Assembly (NCBI GenBank): GCA_021325365.1
Contig: JAJPHF010000176.1
Span: forward strand, 1 to 64,000
Reading direction: 5' to 3'
Length of the DNA stretch: 64,000 nucleotides
Source of the DNA: Pseudomonadota bacterium
GTDB taxonomy: Bacteria > Chloroflexota > UBA6077 > JAJPHF01
The position numbers were made by a program, and so were the translations under genes. Below, piece by piece: positions 51,558-60,645 of the stretch; position 1 is the stretch's first letter, and each line of letters starts with the position of its first letter. The notes beneath the pieces are model-generated. The model made no database searches and was not told the DNA's origin. It saw nothing but the letters and a program-made list of their open reading frames with translations.

Positions 51558-52454
51558 GTGCCAGTCGATCTCGACTCCCTCAACCTCAGCATGGGCAAGA
51601 AGGCGCGGATGTACAACCTGTTCTATGCCCACGGGCCCGGGCATGGAATGGGCATGTTCCTGCCCGTGGACCAGGGGCTCGAGCACGGCCCGCGCGACTT
51701 CTTTGCCAACCCCGATAGCCAGGACCCGGACTTCGAGATGCGCCTCGCCGAGGCGGGCAACTTCTCGGCGATCGTGTTCCAGATCGGCATCGCCGAGAAG
51801 TACTGCTATCCCTACGCCGGCCGCGTGCCGCTCGTGCTCAAGCTGAACGGCAAGACGGAGATCCCCTCCTCCGACGAGGCGTTGTCGCCACAGATCGCCA
51901 TGGTCGAGGACGCCGTGCGGCTGGGCGCCTCGGCGGTCGGCTACACGCTCTACGTCGGCTCGCCGAAGCAGTCGGAGGACTTCATCCAGTTCGGCCGCAT
52001 CCGCCTCGAGGCCGAGCGGATGGGGATGCCCGTGATCGTCTGGTCGTACCCGCGCGGCCGGGCGATCGAGGAGAAGGGCGGGCAGCTCACGTCGTGGGCC
52101 ATCGAGTACGCCGCGCGCGTGGCGGCTGAGCTGGGCGCCGACGTGGTGAAGGTGAACCTGCCTGAATACAGCGCGGAGAAGCACGCCCGCACGCCGAAGG
52201 AGTACAGCTCGCGCATGTTCGGCGAGGAAGAGGCGGTGCGGCGCGTGGTGGCCGCGGCCGGCAAGATCCCCGTGCTGGTATCGGGCGGCAGCCAGGTGTC
52301 CGACGAGGACGTGCTGCACAAGGCCGAGCTGAGCATTAAGAACGGCGCGACGGGGCTCATCTTCGGGCGGAACGTGTGGCAGCGCCAGTGGGACGACGCG
52401 CTGCGAATTACCAACCGCATCCGCGAGATGATGGTAGAATACCGGCAGCGGTGA
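51558..52454 (+). CDS. Class I fructose-bisphosphate aldolase, DhnA type
   Basis: The 298-residue TIM-barrel enzyme resembles archaeal-type/DhnA class I aldolases: FLPVDQGLEHGPRDFF at the N-terminus, VPLVLKLNGKTEI, AVGYTLYVGS, and the Schiff-base lysine candidate in GADVVKVNLP. The phosphate-binding end is VLVSGGSQVSDEDVL and GATGLIFGRNVWQR. The GTG at 51558 has AGGAGG at ideal spacing, so the longer upstream frame is rejected. It cleaves fructose 1,6-bisphosphate in glycolysis or forms it in gluconeogenesis. A strong terminator follows. Confidence 0.92.
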   Translation: MPVDLDSLNLSMGKKARMYNLFYAHGPGHGMGMFLPVDQGLEHGPRDFFANPDSQDPDFEMRLAEAGNFSAIVFQIGIAEKYCYPYAGRVPLVLKLNGKTEIPSSDEALSPQIAMVEDAVRLGASAVGYTLYVGSPKQSEDFIQFGRIRLEAERMGMPVIVWSYPRGRAIEEKGGQLTSWAIEYAARVAAELGADVVKVNLPEYSAEKHARTPKEYSSRMFGEEEAVRRVVAAAGKIPVLVSGGSQVSDEDVLHKAELSIKNGATGLIFGRNVWQRQWDDALRITNRIREMMVEYRQR

Positions 52455-52485
52455 GCGCCTCGCGCTAGTGTTCCCGCGACGGAGA

Positions 52486-52520
52486 CCCGACGCCGTGGCA
52501 CCGCGGCGTCGGGCTTTGTT
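52486..52520 (+). terminator. Intrinsic terminator after the aldolase gene
   Basis: A 10-bp perfect stem (CCCGACGCCG 52486-52495 with 52504-52513) and an 8-base loop are followed by CTTTGTT, the best rho-independent terminator in the window. Confidence 0.85.
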
Positions 52521-52643
52521 GCGCCGGCCGGCGTGCGGCCGTCCGCCAAGCAAGTGGGTTCCCGTCCTCAATCGCGGTGAGCCGGGTCACACTGTGTCTA
52601 ACGCGCCTCACCGACCAGGACCGAGCCCGGTATGGAGGCAATG

Positions 52644-54419
52644 ATGCCGAAAACCGACCTAGTGATCCGAGTGGCCGGCGAGGCGGGCGAAGGCGTCCTC
52701 AGCACCGGCCAGCTCCTGGTGCAGGCGGCGGCACGCGCCGGTTATCGCGTGCTCACCGACTTTAGCCCGCCCGCCGAGATCAAGGGCGGCTACTCCCTGT
52801 TTCAGCTCCGGATTGGCAGCCACCAGTTTTACTCGCGCGGCGATCAGGTGGACGTGCTCCTCTGCATGAACCAGGAGGCGTTCGATCTGAGCATCGACGA
52901 CCTGGCCGAGGGCGGCCTCCTCATCTACGACCCCGGCGAGCTGCAGCCCCCCACCAGCCCGAGCCGCGAGCAGTACGGCGTGCCGTTCAGCGAGATCGCG
53001 CGGACGCAGCTCAAGTTCGAGCTGGGCAAGAACGTCGTGGCGGTGGGCGCGCTGGCCGCACTGTTCGGCCTGCCCGAAGAGTACATTCAGAAGCTGCTGC
53101 AGCAGCGCTTCGGCGGCCGCGGCGCCGACATCCTGACGAAGAACGAGGCGGCGCTGCAGGCGGGCCTCGGCTACGTCCGCGAGCACGTCCTGAGCGCGCC
53201 GGGCTTCACGGCCGAGCGCTACGCGGTCGAGCGGGGCGAGCCGGCCCGGGACCGCATCGTGCTGTCGGGCAACCAGGCGGTGAGCCTGGGGGCGCTGGCG
53301 GCCGGCGTGGAGTTCTTCGCCGGCTACCCGATCACGCCTGCCAGCGACATCATGGAGTTCCTCGCCGCCGAGCTGCCGAAGGTGGGGGGCTCGGTGATCC
53401 AGGCCGAGGACGAGATCGCGTCGATCAACATGGTGCTGGGCGCCTCGTTCGCCGGCAAGCGGGCGATGACCTCGACCTCCGGCCCCGGCGTCAGCCTGAT
53501 GATCGAGGCGCTCGGCCTGGGCGCCATGGCCGAGCTGCCCTGCGTGCTCGTCGACGCGCAGCGCGCCGGCCCGTCCACGGGCATGCCCACGCGTCACGAG
53601 CAGGGCGACCTCTTCATGGCGGCGACCGGCGGCCACGGCGACATCCAGCGCATCGTGCTGGCGCCGACCTCCGTGGAGGACTGCTTCTACCAGGTGCAGA
53701 ACGCCTTCAACCTGGCCGACAAGTACCAGATGCCCGTGATCGTGCTGCAGGACACGGTGCTGGCGGTGCGGAACGAGAGCATCCCGCGGCCCGACCCGAA
53801 CCGGATTCCGCGGCAGACGCGGCTGCTCTACCAGCCGAATGGCAACGGCCACGGCGCCCCGCCGCCGCACGAGGGCTACTTCTCGCGCTACGCGCTCACG
53901 GAGAGCGGCATCTCGCCGGTATCCGTCCCCGGGCAGCCCGGCGGGCAGTACGTGGCGACGGGCCTGGAGCACAGCGAGGAGGGCCGGCCCCGCTACGACC
54001 CGGTGACCAAGCGCGAGATGACCGAGAAGCGCATGAAGAAACTGGCCGCCGCGCCGCAGGACGCGCCCGAGGCGGAGTACTGGGGCGACCCGGCGGCGGA
54101 GATCGGCATCATCACCTGGGGCTCGACGGCGGGGCCGGTGCAGGAGGCGATCCGCCTGGCGGCGGCGGAGGGCATCCGCGTGGCGGGCATGGCGCCGAAG
54201 ATGCTCTGGCCGGTGGCCGCGGGCCAGATCGAGCCGTTCCTGCAGGGCAAGCAGGACGTGCTGGTCGCCGAGGTGAACTACAGCGGGCAGTTTGCCGACA
54301 TTCTGGCGGCGCGCTTCGGGCGCCCGTTCGAGAAGCTAACGGTGTACGCGGGCGAGGCGTTCCGCGTGCGCGACATCCTCGCCGCGATCCGGGCCCAGGC
54401 CCGCGCCGCGGTCCGCTAG
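52644..54419 (+). CDS. korA: 2-oxoacid:acceptor oxidoreductase, fused gamma-alpha subunit
   Basis: The 591-residue protein joins a gamma domain (RVAGEAGEGVLSTGQLLVQAAARAG, about residues 1-190) to an alpha domain (LSGNQAVSLGALAAGVEFFAGYPITPASDIMEFLA onward, with STSGPGVSLMIEALGLG and the C-terminal VAEVNYSGQFADIL). This is the KorA/PorA arrangement of 2-oxoglutarate or other 2-oxoacid:ferredoxin oxidoreductases. The ATG at 52644 has GGAGG five bases upstream; ATGs at 52632 and 52641 are too close or upstream of it. KorB follows 12 bases later. Confidence 0.95.
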   Translation: MPKTDLVIRVAGEAGEGVLSTGQLLVQAAARAGYRVLTDFSPPAEIKGGYSLFQLRIGSHQFYSRGDQVDVLLCMNQEAFDLSIDDLAEGGLLIYDPGELQPPTSPSREQYGVPFSEIARTQLKFELGKNVVAVGALAALFGLPEEYIQKLLQQRFGGRGADILTKNEAALQAGLGYVREHVLSAPGFTAERYAVERGEPARDRIVLSGNQAVSLGALAAGVEFFAGYPITPASDIMEFLAAELPKVGGSVIQAEDEIASINMVLGASFAGKRAMTSTSGPGVSLMIEALGLGAMAELPCVLVDAQRAGPSTGMPTRHEQGDLFMAATGGHGDIQRIVLAPTSVEDCFYQVQNAFNLADKYQMPVIVLQDTVLAVRNESIPRPDPNRIPRQTRLLYQPNGNGHGAPPPHEGYFSRYALTESGISPVSVPGQPGGQYVATGLEHSEEGRPRYDPVTKREMTEKRMKKLAAAPQDAPEAEYWGDPAAEIGIITWGSTAGPVQEAIRLAAAEGIRVAGMAPKMLWPVAAGQIEPFLQGKQDVLVAEVNYSGQFADILAARFGRPFEKLTVYAGEAFRVRDILAAIRAQARAAVR

Positions 54420-54431
54420 GGGCAGGAGAGT

Positions 54432-55295
54432 ATGGCTGAGACGATTACGCTGACCCATTCGCTCGACGACTACAAGAGCGACGAGAAGCCGACCTGGTGC
54501 CCCGGCTGCGGCGACTTCGGCGTGCTGAACGCGCTCTACAACGCGATGCGGGCGAAGAACTACGACCCGAAGGACGTCGTGCTCGTCTCGGGCATCGGCT
54601 GCTCCAGTCGCCTGCCGTTCTTCGTCTCGACGTACGGCTTCCACGGCGTCCACGGTCGGGCGATGCCGATCGCGACGGGCGTGAAGGTGGCGCGGCCGGA
54701 GCTCAACGTGCTGGTGCTCGGCGGCGATGGCGATGCCTTCGCCATCGGCGGCGGCCACTTCATGCACGCGGCGCGGCGCAACCTGAACCTGACCTATGTC
54801 ATCATGGACAACCAGACTTACGGCCTGACCAAGGGCCAGGCGTCGCCCACGGCGCAGCTCGGCTACGTCCACAAGGCGGCGCCCAAGGGCACCGTCGAGG
54901 CGCCGGTGAACCCGCTGCTGCTGGCGATGGCCTGCGGCGCGAGCTTCGTGGCGCGCGGCTTCTCGGGCCAGCCGAAGGACCTGGCGCAGCTCATGCTGGC
55001 GGGCATCGAGCACAACGGGCTGGCGATCATCGACACGTACAGTCCGTGCCCGACGTTCAACCGCGTGAACACCTTCAAGACCTACCGCGAGGAGGTCGCG
55101 CCGCTGCCGGCCGACCACGACCCGCACGACTTCGAGGCGGCGCTGCGCATCGCGGCGAGCCAGGAGCCGCGCTACCTCGGCGTGATCTACCAGCGCGAGG
55201 GCCCGAGCTACGACGAGCTGCTCGCGGCACGCAAGACGGGCACCCAGGCCGACCTGCCGCAGCTCCTGGAGAGCCTCTTCGACCGCTACAGCTAG
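54432..55295 (+). CDS. korB: 2-oxoacid:acceptor oxidoreductase, beta subunit
   Basis: The 287-residue protein has the cluster cysteines WCPGCGDFG, a third cysteine in GIGCSSR and a fourth in YSPCPTFNRVN. The thiamine diphosphate motif is GGDGDAFAIGGGHFMHAARRN with IMDNQTYGLTKGQ. With KorA it oxidatively decarboxylates a 2-oxoacid to acyl-CoA using ferredoxin. No ferredoxin subunit gene is adjacent. GGGGCAGGAG precedes the ATG. A strong hairpin terminator follows. Confidence 0.96.
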   Translation: MAETITLTHSLDDYKSDEKPTWCPGCGDFGVLNALYNAMRAKNYDPKDVVLVSGIGCSSRLPFFVSTYGFHGVHGRAMPIATGVKVARPELNVLVLGGDGDAFAIGGGHFMHAARRNLNLTYVIMDNQTYGLTKGQASPTAQLGYVHKAAPKGTVEAPVNPLLLAMACGASFVARGFSGQPKDLAQLMLAGIEHNGLAIIDTYSPCPTFNRVNTFKTYREEVAPLPADHDPHDFEAALRIAASQEPRYLGVIYQREGPSYDELLAARKTGTQADLPQLLESLFDRYS

Positions 55296-55328
55296 GGCCC
55301 AGGCGCAGCCCGCGGGACGAACTGCGCG

Positions 55329-55370
55329 GCAGCGGCCGACCAGACCGCAGATGGTCTGGTCGGCCGCTGC
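55329..55370. terminator. Bidirectional hairpin terminator
   Basis: An 18-bp perfect stem (GCAGCGGCCGACCAGACC against GGTCTGGTCGGCCGCTGC) with a 6-base loop lies between korB and the convergent response regulator gene. Confidence 0.85.
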
Positions 55371-55389
55371 TACGATGACGACTGCCGCG

Positions 55390-56043
55390 TCAGGCGCCGA
55401 GGGGGTCGAGGCCGACGATGCTGGAGGCCTGGGCGGCCAGGCGGTACAGCTCGAAGGGCTTGACGACGTAGCCGTCGCCGCCCGCCTCGCGGCCCTGCAG
55501 GCGCGCGTCGATGCCGCTGCGCGCGGTGCAGAAGAGGATGCGCGCGGCCGCGGTGGTGGGATCGTCGCGCAGCACGCGGGCCACCTCGTAGCCATTCATC
55601 TCGGGCATCATCACGTCGAGCACGACGAGCGCCGGGCGCTCAGCCCGTGCCAGGGCCACCGCTTGCTGCCCGTTCGTGGCCGTCGAAACCGCGAAGCGCG
55701 GCTCTAGCACGGTGGCTACCATCTCGGCGACATCCGGCTCGTCGTCGACGATCAGCGCGCGCGGCTTGGGCTCCGTCTGCGTGCCGGTCAGCTTGGCCAC
55801 GTCGCGCTCCCAGGCATGGCGGATGCGCCCGGCGACGGTGGCGACCTCGGGGCGCGGGTCGCGCTCCAGGGTCGCCAGCAGCACGGGGAACGCCTCCGGC
55901 GCGGGATCGCCGGCGGCGAGGTCGGAGAGCATCGTGGCGACCGCATCGCCGTCCCACACGATGCCGGCCTGCTCGGGCAAGCGGGCGAGAACCCTCTCAC
56001 ACCAGCGCTTCGGCGTCATGGTTGCGGCAGCTGCAGTACTCAT
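55390..56043 (-). CDS. Response regulator with N-terminal uncharacterised domain and C-terminal receiver
   Basis: The 217-residue protein has a receiver domain at its C-terminus (about residues 95-212): acidic pair Asp100/Asp101 (IVDDEPD), phospho-acceptor Asp143 (VVLDVMMPEMNGYEV) and Lys195 (VVKPFEL). Residues 1-85 are helical and unfamiliar (WCERVLARLPEQAGIVWDGD and so on). No output domain follows the receiver, so signalling is probably by protein contact. AAGGAGG precedes the ATG. No kinase is adjacent on this strand. Confidence 0.88.
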   Translation of the reverse strand: MSTAAAATMTPKRWCERVLARLPEQAGIVWDGDAVATMLSDLAAGDPAPEAFPVLLATLERDPRPEVATVAGRIRHAWERDVAKLTGTQTEPKPRALIVDDEPDVAEMVATVLEPRFAVSTATNGQQAVALARAERPALVVLDVMMPEMNGYEVARVLRDDPTTAAARILFCTARSGIDARLQGREAGGDGYVVKPFELYRLAAQASSIVGLDPLGA

Positions 56044-56320
56044 AAGCCTCCTTCCCCGAACCGCACGTTAGCCGCGCACAGCATACCGCGCCGCGTCGCA
56101 TCCGCCAACCGCAGCGGTGCGCGGCGCGCCGAGCGGCCGAGCCGCGAGAAACGCTCGCCGGTATTGGGCTGGCTGGCTGCCGGAGGTTCGGTAGATTACC
56201 CGGGCAAGATACTGGCCGACGGGCCGTAACGTGATCTTTACTATCACTTCACCGGCGCGGCGGCGGCCGGCGGCCTGGTGTCTCCGCAGACAGCGTGCTG
56301 AAGGATGGGCGTCGCCGCCG

Positions 56321-56393
56321 GGGAGCGCGGGCGTCTCGCCCGCCCGGCCGGCGCCGCCTGGGCCGGCGAGGCGGCCGGGACGGCCGCGCTCCC
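56321..56393. repeat. Nested palindromic element
   Basis: An outer 10-bp stem (GGGAGCGCGG 56321-56330 with CCGCGCTCCC 56384-56393) encloses further inverted GC segments (GGGCGTCTCGCCC; GGCCGGCG...). It lies in the 391-bp gap between the response regulator start and the VOC stop, which otherwise holds no supported gene. Confidence 0.6.
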
Positions 56394-56434
56394 AGGCCCC
56401 ACCCGTGTTCCCGACTGAGCTGCCCGGTCCTGCA

Positions 56435-56839
56435 CTAAGATTGCGCGCTGCCGGCGCCGGCCGCCTCGGGGATTGGGCTCGTGCCCGACCAGTGGCCCAC
56501 GTCGATAATCATGCCGTCCGGGTGGCGGAACTTCGACTCGTAGTACACGGTGCCCAGATGGACCGGGTTCATCTCGGTGGCGCCCGCCGCGAGCAGCTTG
56601 CGCCGCGTCTCGTCGTCGTTCTCGACGCTGAAGCCGATGTGCTCGAAGCCGGGCTTGGCGGGGGTGCCGCTTGTGCCGACCGCGAGCGGCAGCAGCGTCA
56701 GGTTCACGTCGCCGTCGGAGAGGTCGATAGGGCCGTGCTCGCGCCGCTGCACGAGCTGGAGGCCAAACACGTCCTGAAAGAACTTGGCCAGGCCCTCGGT
56801 ATCGTCGGTGCGAATCGCGATGTGCTTGATCTTCGCCAC
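56435..56839 (-). CDS. VOC family (glyoxalase/dioxygenase-fold) protein
   Basis: The 134-residue protein has one pair of beta-alpha-beta-beta-beta modules: KIKHIAIRTDDTEGLAKFFQDVFGLQ with a metal-ligand His, FEHIGFSVEN with a second His, and FRHPDGMIIDVGHW near the end. This fits a small glyoxalase-like or metal-binding VOC enzyme; the reaction is unknown. The start is a GTG with GGGAGGAG upstream. Confidence 0.88.
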   Translation of the reverse strand: MAKIKHIAIRTDDTEGLAKFFQDVFGLQLVQRREHGPIDLSDGDVNLTLLPLAVGTSGTPAKPGFEHIGFSVENDDETRRKLLAAGATEMNPVHLGTVYYESKFRHPDGMIIDVGHWSGTSPIPEAAGAGSAQS

Positions 56840-56875
56840 GATGCTCCTCCCGTCCGCGCGCTGCGTGTGGTGCCC

Positions 56876-56884
56876 ATTGTAGCA
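56876..56884 (-). promoter_or_regulatory. Extended -10 promoter for the VOC gene
   Basis: TGC-TACAAT on the minus strand lies 37 bases upstream of the VOC GTG in the 126-bp divergent gap. A TAGAAT on the plus strand (56898-56903) may serve the response regulator gene. Confidence 0.5.
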
Positions 56885-56965
56885 CCATTCCGCGCCGTAG
56901 AATGACTGTGAGCGCACCCGGTCCCGGGCGGACACGGGGAATGTCCGAGCTATCGAGTGGAGCCG

Positions 56966-57640
56966 ATGCGCGCACGACTGCTGGTGATTGACGACGACGA
57001 GCATCTGTTGACCGCGCTGCGCCGCGCCCTCGCCTACGAGGGGTACGACGTGGAGGTGGCCTCGGCGGGGGAAGAGGGGCTGCGCCTGGCGCGCGACGCG
57101 CCGCCTGATTTGGTGGTGCTGGACGTGCGCCTGCCGGGGATCGACGGGCTGGAGGTTTGCCGCCGGCTGCGCGCCGGGGGCGACGTGCCGGTGCTCATGC
57201 TCACCGCGCGCGACGAGGTGGCCGACCGCGTGGCGGGGCTCGACGCGGGTGCCGACGACTACCTGGTTAAGCCCTTCGCGGTGGACGAGCTGCTGGCCCG
57301 CGTGCGGGCACTGCTGCGCCGGCGCGCGCCGACCACCGGCGGCGAGCTGCGCCTGGCCGATCTGACGCTCGATCCCGCCACGCGCGTCGTGCGCCGCGGC
57401 GGCCGCGAGCTAACGCTCACGCCAAAAGAGTTCGACTTGCTCGCGCTGTTCTTGCAGCACCCGCGCCAGGTGCTGACCCGCGAGGTGCTCTTCGAGCGCG
57501 TCTGGGGCTACGACTTCGACGGCCAGTCGAACGTGCTCGACGTGTACGTGGGCCACCTGCGGACCAAGCTCGAAGCAGACGGTGCGCCGCGCCTGCTGCA
57601 CACGGTGCGCGGCGTGGGTTACGTGCTGCGTGAGGAATGA
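56966..57640 (+). CDS. OmpR-family response regulator (MprA-like)
   Basis: The 224-residue protein has a receiver domain ([28 protein letters not shown], phospho-acceptor Asp53 in VVLDVRLPG, Lys in [14 protein letters not shown]) and a C-terminal winged helix ([31 protein letters not shown] ... [17 protein letters not shown] helix, VRGVGYVLR). It is followed by an overlapping kinase gene (ATGA) and by an HtrA protease, the same order as mprA-mprB-pepD of mycobacteria. It probably controls envelope stress genes. Confidence 0.95.
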   Translation: MRARLLVIDDDEHLLTALRRALAYEGYDVEVASAGEEGLRLARDAPPDLVVLDVRLPGIDGLEVCRRLRAGGDVPVLMLTARDEVADRVAGLDAGADDYLVKPFAVDELLARVRALLRRRAPTTGGELRLADLTLDPATRVVRRGGRELTLTPKEFDLLALFLQHPRQVLTREVLFERVWGYDFDGQSNVLDVYVGHLRTKLEADGAPRLLHTVRGVGYVLREE

Positions 57641-59139
57641 TGCCGCTCAGCCTGCGCCTGACGCTTTGGTACACCGCGATCACGGCGGTCGCGCTGCTCG
57701 CGGCGAGCGCCATCGTGTACCTCAGCGTCGCCGGCAACTTGCAGCGCGACCTCGACGCCTCGTTGGCCAACGAGGCCGAGAGCCTGGCCCGCGCCGTGAC
57801 GATCCAGGGAGGGCTGCCGCTGCGCCCGCTGCGGCTGGTACTGCCCGACCTGAACACCTTCAGCGGCGGGGACCTGCTGATCCAGGTGGTCGACGCGCGC
57901 GGCACGGTGATCGATCGCTCGGAGAGCCTAGGGCGGGTGGCGCTGCCCGTCGACGCGGAGACCCGGCGCGCGCTGGCCGATGGCGCCCCGCGCTACTCGA
58001 CCAGCCCTGTGCCCGGCGGCCAGGTGCGCGTCTACGTGCTGCCGCTGGTGCTGAGCGGGCAGGTGGTGGGCGCGCTGCAGGTGGCGCGATCCCTCACGCC
58101 GGTCGACAGCGCGACCGCTCGCGTCCTGCAGGCGCTGGCCGCCGTGGACGTGCTGCTGCTATTGATCGCGGCGGGGGCGGGCTGGGCGATGGCCCGCGGC
58201 GCGCTGCGACCGATCGCCGCCGTGCGCGACACCGCCGAGGCGATCGGCAGCTCCGGCGACCTCGACCGTCGCGTGCCCGTCGGCGCGGCGCGCGACGAGG
58301 TGGGGGCGCTCGCCGCCACCTTCAACCGTATGCTCGACCGCCTGCAAGCCGCCATCAGCGCCCAGCGCCGCTTCGTGGCCGACGCCTCGCACGAGCTGCG
58401 CACGCCGCTCACGACCCTGCGCGTGAACCTAGCCACGCTCCGGCGCGGCGACGCCCACCACTCGCCCATCGAGATCGAGATCCTCGACGAGATGGACGGC
58501 GAGCTGCAGCGGCTCAGCCGGCTGGTCGAGGGCCTGCTCGCCCTCGCCCGCACCGACGCCGGGCAGCCGCTCGAGCGGACGCCCGTGGCGCTCGACGCGC
58601 TCGTCCGCAAGGTCTACCAGGCCGCGCTGCCCCACGCGGACGGCCGCGTGCTGAGCCTGGAGGAGATCGCGCCCGTCGAGGTGGCGGGGAGCGCCGATCA
58701 CCTGGAGCAGGTCGTACGCAACCTGGTGGACAACGCGCTCAAGTACACGCCGCCGGGCGGGCACGTGACGCTCAGCCTGCGCCGCGTGGGCGATGCCGCG
58801 GAGCTGCGCGTGCGCGACGACGGCATCGGCATCGCGCCGGAGGACTTGCCCCACGTCTTCGAGCGCTTCTACCGTGCGCCCGCCGCGCGGGGCAAGAGCG
58901 GCGCCGGCCTGGGCCTGGCCATCGCCGCCTCGATCGTCCGCGCGCACGGCGGCGCCATCGCGGTGGACAGCACCCCCGGCCAGGGCAGCACCTTCACGGT
59001 CACGCTGCCCGCCCGTCCGGGCGCCCCGTCGGCCGTCCCCGGCGCTGGGGACCTGGCCGCCACCGCGGTCGGCCCGCCTGTCCCTCTTCCGCTGGGCGAG
59101 GGACAGGGCGAGGGCTCCCCCTATTCATCGAATTTTTAA
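57637..59139 (+). CDS. Sensor histidine kinase (MprB-like)
   Basis: The 500-residue protein has two transmembrane helices ([22 protein letters not shown] and [23 protein letters not shown]) flanking an external sensor region of about 140 residues. A HAMP domain, HisKA with phospho-acceptor His252 ([20 protein letters not shown]), and an ATPase domain ([39 protein letters not shown]) follow. The ATG overlaps the regulator stop. The last residues ([18 protein letters not shown]) are encoded by a GGGAGAGGG-type repeat, an unusual tail beyond the normal domain end. Confidence 0.95.
   Translation: MMPLSLRLTLWYTAITAVALLAASAIVYLSVAGNLQRDLDASLANEAESLARAVTIQGGLPLRPLRLVLPDLNTFSGGDLLIQVVDARGTVIDRSESLGRVALPVDAETRRALADGAPRYSTSPVPGGQVRVYVLPLVLSGQVVGALQVARSLTPVDSATARVLQALAAVDVLLLLIAAGAGWAMARGALRPIAAVRDTAEAIGSSGDLDRRVPVGAARDEVGALAATFNRMLDRLQAAISAQRRFVADASHELRTPLTTLRVNLATLRRGDAHHSPIEIEILDEMDGELQRLSRLVEGLLALARTDAGQPLERTPVALDALVRKVYQAALPHADGRVLSLEEIAPVEVAGSADHLEQVVRNLVDNALKYTPPGGHVTLSLRRVGDAAELRVRDDGIGIAPEDLPHVFERFYRAPAARGKSGAGLGLAIAASIVRAHGGAIAVDSTPGQGSTFTVTLPARPGAPSAVPGAGDLAATAVGPPVPLPLGEGQGEGSPYSSNF
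59075..59112. repeat. GGGAGAGGG-type palindrome overlapping the kinase 3' end
   Basis: CTGTCCCTC pairs with GAGGGACAG around TTCCGCTGGGC, followed by GGCGAGGGC. It is the same element type as at 4877-4915 and 12540-12712, here inside the last codons of the kinase gene. Confidence 0.65.
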
Positions 59140-59148
59140 CTTTCGCTC

Positions 59149-59182
59149 AGACGGCTTTTAGACACGGCCCTTACGCTGTAAG
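59149..59182. promoter_or_regulatory. Candidate regulator site upstream of the HtrA gene
   Basis: In the 115-bp kinase-HtrA gap, AGAC repeats at 11-base spacing (59149 and 59160) and a palindrome CTTAC-GCT-GTAAG spans 59170-59182. Either could be bound by the adjacent OmpR-type regulator. This is inference only. Confidence 0.3.
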
Positions 59183-59254
59183 AGACAAAGCCAGGCGGCG
59201 CCCCGCAGGCCGAGCAACGCGACCGAGCGCGCCGCCCACTTGAAGGAGGGAGTC

Positions 59255-60499
59255 ATGCGTACACTCGCAACCGCCAGCCTGCGGCGGCTGATGGCCGGCC
59301 TGCTGGTGCTGGGGGTGGTCATCGGCATCGTGCTCACGCTGGTCCTGCCGCCCGTGGTGGCCGGGGTTGCCGTGGGCGCGCGCGACCTGGCGAGTCGCGC
59401 GGCCACGCTCGCCGCGCCGCCACCCGCGCAGGCCCAGCAAGCGCCCGCCAGTGTGTTGCCGCCGGCCCAGCCCGCGCAGATCCAGTTCCAGCAGGTCAAC
59501 TGGGCGGACGTCGTCGACAAGGTTGGCCCCGCCGTCGTGACCGTGGTCAGCGACCTCGGCAATCAGGGCCCGCAGGGCATGCGCGGCTTCGGCCTGCCGA
59601 TGCAGCCGATGCAGCCGGCGCAAGCGCTTGGCTCGGGTGTGATCGTCGATCAGCGCGGCTACATCGTGACGAACAACCACGTGGTCGCGGATGGCCAGAA
59701 GTACCAGGTGATCTTCCAGGACGGCACGAAGGTGCCCGCGCGCCTGGTGGGCCACGACGATTACAGCGACCTCGCGGTGCTGCAGGTGGACGGCAAGGTG
59801 CCCGCGGTGGCGACGCTTGGCGACTCGACCAAGCTGCGCCCGGGCGAGTCGGTCATCGCCATCGGCAGCCCGCTGGGCGACTTCCGCAACACCGTGACCT
59901 CGGGTGTCGTGAGCGCGGTCGGGCGCAAGCTCGACGATAGCGCCCCTGGCCTTACCGACCTGATCCAGACCGACGCGGCGATCAACCACGGCAACTCGGG
60001 CGGCCCGCTGGTGGACCCGAGCGGCCAGGTGATTGGCATCAACACCGCCGTCGTGCGCGGCAGCAACTCCGGGCTCAGCGGGATGCTGGGCGGTGGCGGC
60101 GGCGACGTGGCCGAGGGCTTGGGCTTCGCGATCCCGAGCGCGACCGTGCGCACGGTGGTCGATCAGCTCATCACGAACGGCACGGTGACCCGCCCGTACC
60201 TGGGCGTGAACTTCCAGTCGGTGAACCCGCGCATCGCCTCCTACTATGATCTCCAGGCGAAGCAGGGCGCGCTCGTCGTGCGCGTGGCCCCCAACAGCCC
60301 GGCGCGCAAGGCCGGCCTGCAGCAGGGCGACGTGATCACCGCGGTGGACGGCCAGCCGGTGAACGATCAGCAGGGCCTGCCCGAGCTGCTGAACAAGAAG
60401 CAGGTGAACGACCAGGTCACGCTGACGATCAACCGCGACGGCAAGGAGCAGACGCTGCAGGTGCAGCTCGCGCAGCGGCCGAACTCCGACAACAACTAG
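59255..60499 (+). CDS. HtrA/DegP-like serine protease with PDZ domain
   Basis: The 414-residue protein has one N-terminal membrane anchor (LMAGLLVLGVVIGIVLTLVLPPVVAGV), a Pro/Ala/Gln-rich linker, a trypsin-like domain with His142 (TNNHVV), Asp172 (YSDLAVL) and Ser248 (GNSGGPL), and a C-terminal PDZ domain (VAPNSPARKAGLQQGDVITAVDGQPV). It degrades or refolds misfolded envelope proteins. AAGGAGGG precedes the ATG at 59255. It follows a two-component system, matching the mprAB-pepD stress circuit. Confidence 0.96.
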   Translation: MRTLATASLRRLMAGLLVLGVVIGIVLTLVLPPVVAGVAVGARDLASRAATLAAPPPAQAQQAPASVLPPAQPAQIQFQQVNWADVVDKVGPAVVTVVSDLGNQGPQGMRGFGLPMQPMQPAQALGSGVIVDQRGYIVTNNHVVADGQKYQVIFQDGTKVPARLVGHDDYSDLAVLQVDGKVPAVATLGDSTKLRPGESVIAIGSPLGDFRNTVTSGVVSAVGRKLDDSAPGLTDLIQTDAAINHGNSGGPLVDPSGQVIGINTAVVRGSNSGLSGMLGGGGGDVAEGLGFAIPSATVRTVVDQLITNGTVTRPYLGVNFQSVNPRIASYYDLQAKQGALVVRVAPNSPARKAGLQQGDVITAVDGQPVNDQQGLPELLNKKQVNDQVTLTINRDGKEQTLQVQLAQRPNSDNN

Positions 60500-60528
60500 G
60501 TATCGCTACCTCTCCGACGGGAGACGGA

Positions 60529-60558
60529 CGGGGTGAGGGCAACGACGCCCTCACCCCG
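60529..60558 (+). terminator. Hairpin terminator after the HtrA gene
   Basis: A 12-bp perfect stem (CGGGGTGAGGGC against GCCCTCACCCCG) with loop AACGAC lies 30 bases after the stop. It belongs to the GGTGAGGG/CCCTCACC group of dispersed palindromes. Confidence 0.7.
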
Positions 60559-60645
60559 CCGCGTCTGCGGCGCGCGCCGGACGCGTACAGTGGTCGCCTG
60601 CCCCATTTTGCGGCACAATGAGAGAAAGTTCGCGAGGAGGGCGCC

